A stretch of DNA of 17,893 bases from BMS3ABIN04 sp965554225 (GTDB lineage: Bacteria; Bacteroidota; Ignavibacteria; Ignavibacteriales; Melioribacteraceae): positions 1 to 17,893 of the forward strand of contig CBEVZC010000058.1 of NCBI GenBank assembly GCA_965554225.1, given 5' to 3'. Position 1 is the stretch's first letter, and each line of letters opens with the position of its first letter. This document shows, one piece after another, positions 15,760 through 17,893 of the stretch. Below the pieces are notes generated by a model, which worked only from the letters and a program-made list of their open reading frames with translations, made no database searches and was not told where the DNA came from. The translations under genes were made by a program, and so were the position numbers.

Positions 15760-17135
15760 AATGCAAAAATTTCCTTTGTATATTTTGTAATCTTAACTCT
15801 ATCATCTATCCTTTTCCCAACTACATACACTATTTGTCCGTTATTTAGTAATACCAACTGAGATTTTTTTTGGAAGGAATTTATTTTCGCTTCACTTAAA
15901 AAATCAGAAATTTTCTTAAAGTGATTTAGTCCAAGGGGAATAAATTTATCGCCCGCCTCCCATTCTCTCAAAATAAATTTATCAGAAAGATTATCAGCCG
16001 AAATATATTCAATTATATTACTTTTGTTAAAACTCAAATTTGCATTATCCATTTTTTTTATGGAAAATTCTAATTTATCTATAGAAATTTTTGTCCCAAT
16101 TGTAAGAACAATGGGTTTGAATGTAGTTTTTTCGACCTTTTTTAATATCAAAGAATTTCTCTCTCTAATAACCTCGATGTTAGACGTTATAAATTCGCTT
16201 TTGCCTGTTTGTTTTGAAACTAAAGTTCTTATCTTCTCAATATCTTTAAAATTGAAGGTCTTGGAAAAATGCTTATTTGAAATTTCTGAAAGTAAATCAC
16301 CCAGAATTTCAAGCCCATACTTTTTTACAACCTGTAAATTAATTTCTAAAAAATCTTTATCAATTGTCAAATATTTTTTTATTAATTCTCCAACAAATAA
16401 TTTCAAGTTTACCTGTGTACTTTTCATAATTTCACTATTATGAAAAATAGTGTTTTCTAAAACCGGATTAATTTTTTCTTTGACTAAAGGAATTATTTTA
16501 TTTCTCAGAAAATTTCTTTCGAAATCAGTATTCTCATTTGACTTGTCAATACGATATTCAAAATTGTACAGATTCAGATATTCCAATATTTCATCGCGTG
16601 TAACAATTAAAATTGGTCTAATTATATTTCCCCTTTTAATTGGTATTCCTCGCAATCCGGATATTCCGGTTCCTTTAAATAAGTTCAGTAAAACAGTCTC
16701 GGCATTATCGTTTTGGTTATGAGCAGTAACAATTATATCCGCTTTAATTTCTCCGGCTACTTCGTTTAAACTTTGATATCTTAGTTCTCTACCAGCTTCT
16801 TCAATTGATTTTTTTTCTTGTTTCGCCTTATCAATTAAGTTAATAGAGCGGGAATAGAAATCAATATTTAATCGCTTACAGAGGTGCAGGCAAAACAGTT
16901 CGTCTTTATTGCTTTCCATTCCTCTTAATTGGTGATTAATATGAACGGCAAAAAGTTGAATTTGATATTTCTTTTGAAATTTTTGGAAGAAATGAAGTGC
17001 AAAAACCGAATCCGGACCACCACTTAAAGCTACAAGAATCTTTTGATTCTTTTTTACTAAATCGTACTTCTTAACAAAGTTTATAATTTTTTCTTCTATT
17101 CTCTTTCCATTCTTCATATCAATCATCAGACACAT
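15747..17135 (-). CDS. tilS: tRNA(Ile)-lysidine synthetase
   Basis: TilS uses ATP and lysine to convert C34 of the CAU anticodon of one tRNA(Ile) to lysidine, switching it from Met to Ile decoding. The N-terminal PP-loop is VALSGGPDS (35-43). Further family features are AVHINHQLRG (near 70-80), VTAHNQNDNAETVLLNLFKGTG with IRPIL a little later, and RNFLRNKIIPLV. The C-terminal TilS domain has REWEAGDKFIPLGL and KKISDFLSEAKI. At 462 residues it is a normal long-form TilS. The start is uncertain: Met1, Met4 and Met7 are all close together and none has a Shine-Dalgarno sequence; I keep the first. It lies 113 bp after greA on the same strand and overlaps hpt by 13 bp. Confidence 0.97.
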   Translation of the reverse strand: MCLMIDMKNGKRIEEKIINFVKKYDLVKKNQKILVALSGGPDSVFALHFFQKFQKKYQIQLFAVHINHQLRGMESNKDELFCLHLCKRLNIDFYSRSINLIDKAKQEKKSIEEAGRELRYQSLNEVAGEIKADIIVTAHNQNDNAETVLLNLFKGTGISGLRGIPIKRGNIIRPILIVTRDEILEYLNLYNFEYRIDKSNENTDFERNFLRNKIIPLVKEKINPVLENTIFHNSEIMKSTQVNLKLFVGELIKKYLTIDKDFLEINLQVVKKYGLEILGDLLSEISNKHFSKTFNFKDIEKIRTLVSKQTGKSEFITSNIEVIRERNSLILKKVEKTTFKPIVLTIGTKISIDKLEFSIKKMDNANLSFNKSNIIEYISADNLSDKFILREWEAGDKFIPLGLNHFKKISDFLSEAKINSFQKKSQLVLLNNGQIVYVVGKRIDDRVKITKYTKEIFALCLN

Positions 17136-17248
17136 TAACTTGTGAAATCAAATTTTTAACAAGGCCATAAAACTTTTAAATGAATAAGGGTAATTCAGAA
17201 TAATCCTTAAAAAAGTAAAACGGTAATTCTTTTAAAAGACAATCTGAT

Positions 17249-17719
17249 TTAGGAAATTTTCAGAATTTCAAATTTAATAATTCCGGCAGGCACCTTAGCT
17301 TCTGCAATTTCACCTTTAGCCTTACCCATCAAAGCTTTACCAACAGGAGAAGTAAATGCAATTTTGCCTTGCTCTAAATTTGCCTCCTCGGCTGCAACTA
17401 AAGTATAATCATAAGTCTTTGAATTATTTAAATTTTTCACTTTTACCGAGGAAAGGATATGTACTTTGTCATTTGACATATCCGAACTATCTATTATTTT
17501 CACTTTAGAAAGCAGTTCTTCTAATTTACTTATCTTCAATTCCATTAAACCTTGCGCATCTTTTGCTGCATCATACTCGGCATTCTCCGATAAATCACCG
17601 TAAGATCTTGCTTCGGCAATCCTTTGAGCCATTTCCTTTCTACCGGTTGTTTTTAATTCTTTTAGTTCCTTCTCTATTTCTATTACTCTTTCTCTACTTA
17701 AGTAAACAAAATTCGACAC
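17249..17719 (-). CDS. greA: Transcription elongation factor GreA
   Basis: A 156-residue factor that enters the RNA polymerase secondary channel and stimulates cleavage of backtracked RNA. The N-terminal coiled coil carries the tip motif ARSYGDLSENAEYDAAKDAQG (37-57 region); Asp42 and Glu45 correspond to the catalytic tip acids Asp41 and Glu44 of E. coli. The C-terminal FKBP-like domain has the signature SPVGKALMGKAKGE near 124-137. The start codon is GTG at 17719, supported by AGGAG eight bases upstream. The leader holds a promoter candidate and a strong intrinsic terminator 40-57 bases before the start codon (listed separately), which suggests attenuation. It is the first gene of a probable greA-tilS-hpt-ftsH unit. 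Confidence 0.98.
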   Translation of the reverse strand: MSNFVYLSRERVIEIEKELKELKTTGRKEMAQRIAEARSYGDLSENAEYDAAKDAQGLMELKISKLEELLSKVKIIDSSDMSNDKVHILSSVKVKNLNNSKTYDYTLVAAEEANLEQGKIAFTSPVGKALMGKAKGEIAEAKVPAGIIKFEILKIS

Positions 17720-17748
17720 TTAAAGTTCTCCTAATTTTTATTGCATTT

Positions 17749-17776
17749 AAAAAAAATACCACTGCTTTCGCAGTGG
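17749..17776 (-). terminator. Strong intrinsic terminator in front of greA
   Basis: On the minus strand CCACTGC (17776-17770) and GCAGTGG (17765-17759) form a perfect 7 bp stem closed by the tetraloop GAAA. After two bases (TA) comes a run of eight T (17756-17749). This is a textbook rho-independent terminator reading leftward. It lies only 30 bases before the greA GTG and directly after a promoter candidate. It could be a greA leader attenuator, the terminator of a gene further right, or both. Confidence 0.78.
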
Positions 17777-17782
17777 CTAGGA

Positions 17783-17813
17783 CAAAAGTATAAAAAAATA
17801 GCAAAGATTTCAA
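17783..17813 (-). promoter_or_regulatory. Putative Bacteroidota-type promoter for greA
   Basis: On the minus strand TTG (17813-17811, preceded by CC) is followed after exactly 20 bp by TACTTTTG (17790-17783), fitting the TTTG/TAnnTTTG consensus with the same spacing as the secA candidate. Transcription would begin near 17779, three or so bases before the terminator stem, and about 60 bases before the greA start codon. Confidence 0.5.
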
Positions 17814-17836
17814 GGATTTATATCCAACTATTTAAT

Positions 17837-17893
17837 TCATCGAATTGAGTCATAAAGAATGTAACCGAAGGCAACAAAAATAATAGACGTTGC
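17837..17893 (-). CDS. Possible C-terminal end of a minus-strand gene running in from the right
   Basis: Eighteen codons are open to the window edge and end with TGA (17839-17837). They encode ATSIIFVAFGYILYDSIR, a hydrophobic stretch with a short polar tail, as at the end of a membrane protein. A second frame on the same strand is also open over this short distance, so the evidence is weak. If real, the stop lies 60 bp before the terminator hairpin. Confidence 0.22.
   Translation of the reverse strand, partial: ATSIIFVAFGYILYDSIR

Noticed and set aside
17228..17239. Perfect palindrome TCTTTTAAAAGA just after greA
   Set aside because: Entirely A/T apart from its outer C/G pair, with no loop or U-tract; it looks like chance in an AT-rich gap and is too weak for a terminator.
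1..17893. Search for CRISPR arrays, tRNA/rRNA genes, transposases, phage genes, toxin-antitoxin pairs or defence systems
   Set aside because: None were seen. All long frames are accounted for by housekeeping or conserved genes, the largest gap is 223 bp, and composition is uniform, so there is no sign of an accessory island.

Overview
The window looks like ordinary chromosomal core DNA from a low-GC, Gram-negative bacterium of the Bacteroidota/Chlorobiota/Ignavibacteriota assemblage. An ignavibacterial origin seems most likely to me, but it is inferred without any database search. The pointers are: two SPII lipoproteins, one of them a DUF4837 protein typical of this assemblage; a SecA with the long insertions usual there; two good matches to the Bacteroidota-type promoter (TTG, about 20 bp, TAnnTTTG); and the combination of GlnB with GlnE, which classical Bacteroidetes usually lack. 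Base and codon use look uniform. I see no tRNA, rRNA, CRISPR array, insertion sequence or phage gene.

Layout. (1) 1-471, plus strand: the tail of a flavoprotein of the HI0933/BaiN type, then a small cupin. (2) 483-6723, minus strand, read right to left: secA, glnB (PII), a large TPR lipoprotein and an AlbA_2/winged-helix protein, probably one transcription unit starting just before secA. (3) 6727-6949: a divergent control region with a secA promoter candidate and two inverted repeats sharing an ATTGCA half-site. (4) 6950-11252, plus strand: glnE (glutamine synthetase adenylyltransferase/deadenylylase) and a eukaryote-type UTP-glucose-1-phosphate uridylyltransferase. (5) 11270-17719, minus strand, read right to left: greA, tilS, hpt, ftsH, a CTP-dependent polyprenol/lipid kinase-like membrane protein and a DUF4837 lipoprotein. 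The tilS-hpt-ftsH core is a widely conserved gene order, as in Bacillus. (6) 17720-17893: the greA leader, with a promoter candidate followed at once by a strong intrinsic terminator, and perhaps the end of another minus-strand gene.

How the genes work together. PII (glnB, with the uridylylation tyrosine kept) and GlnE belong to one nitrogen-signalling circuit and lie on either side of a divergent promoter region, with glnB downstream of secA. SecA and FtsH are membrane protein export and quality control. The TPR lipoprotein has an N-terminal pattern resembling SprE/PorW of the type IX secretion apparatus, which would fit its place beside secA but is unproven.

I found no clearly new multi-gene system. 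The most interesting points are the promoter-proximal terminator in front of greA, reminiscent of the E. coli greA leader (GraL) arrangement; the shared inverted repeats between secA and glnE; the altered nucleotide-binding motif in the C-terminal catalytic domain of GlnE; and the TPR lipoprotein.
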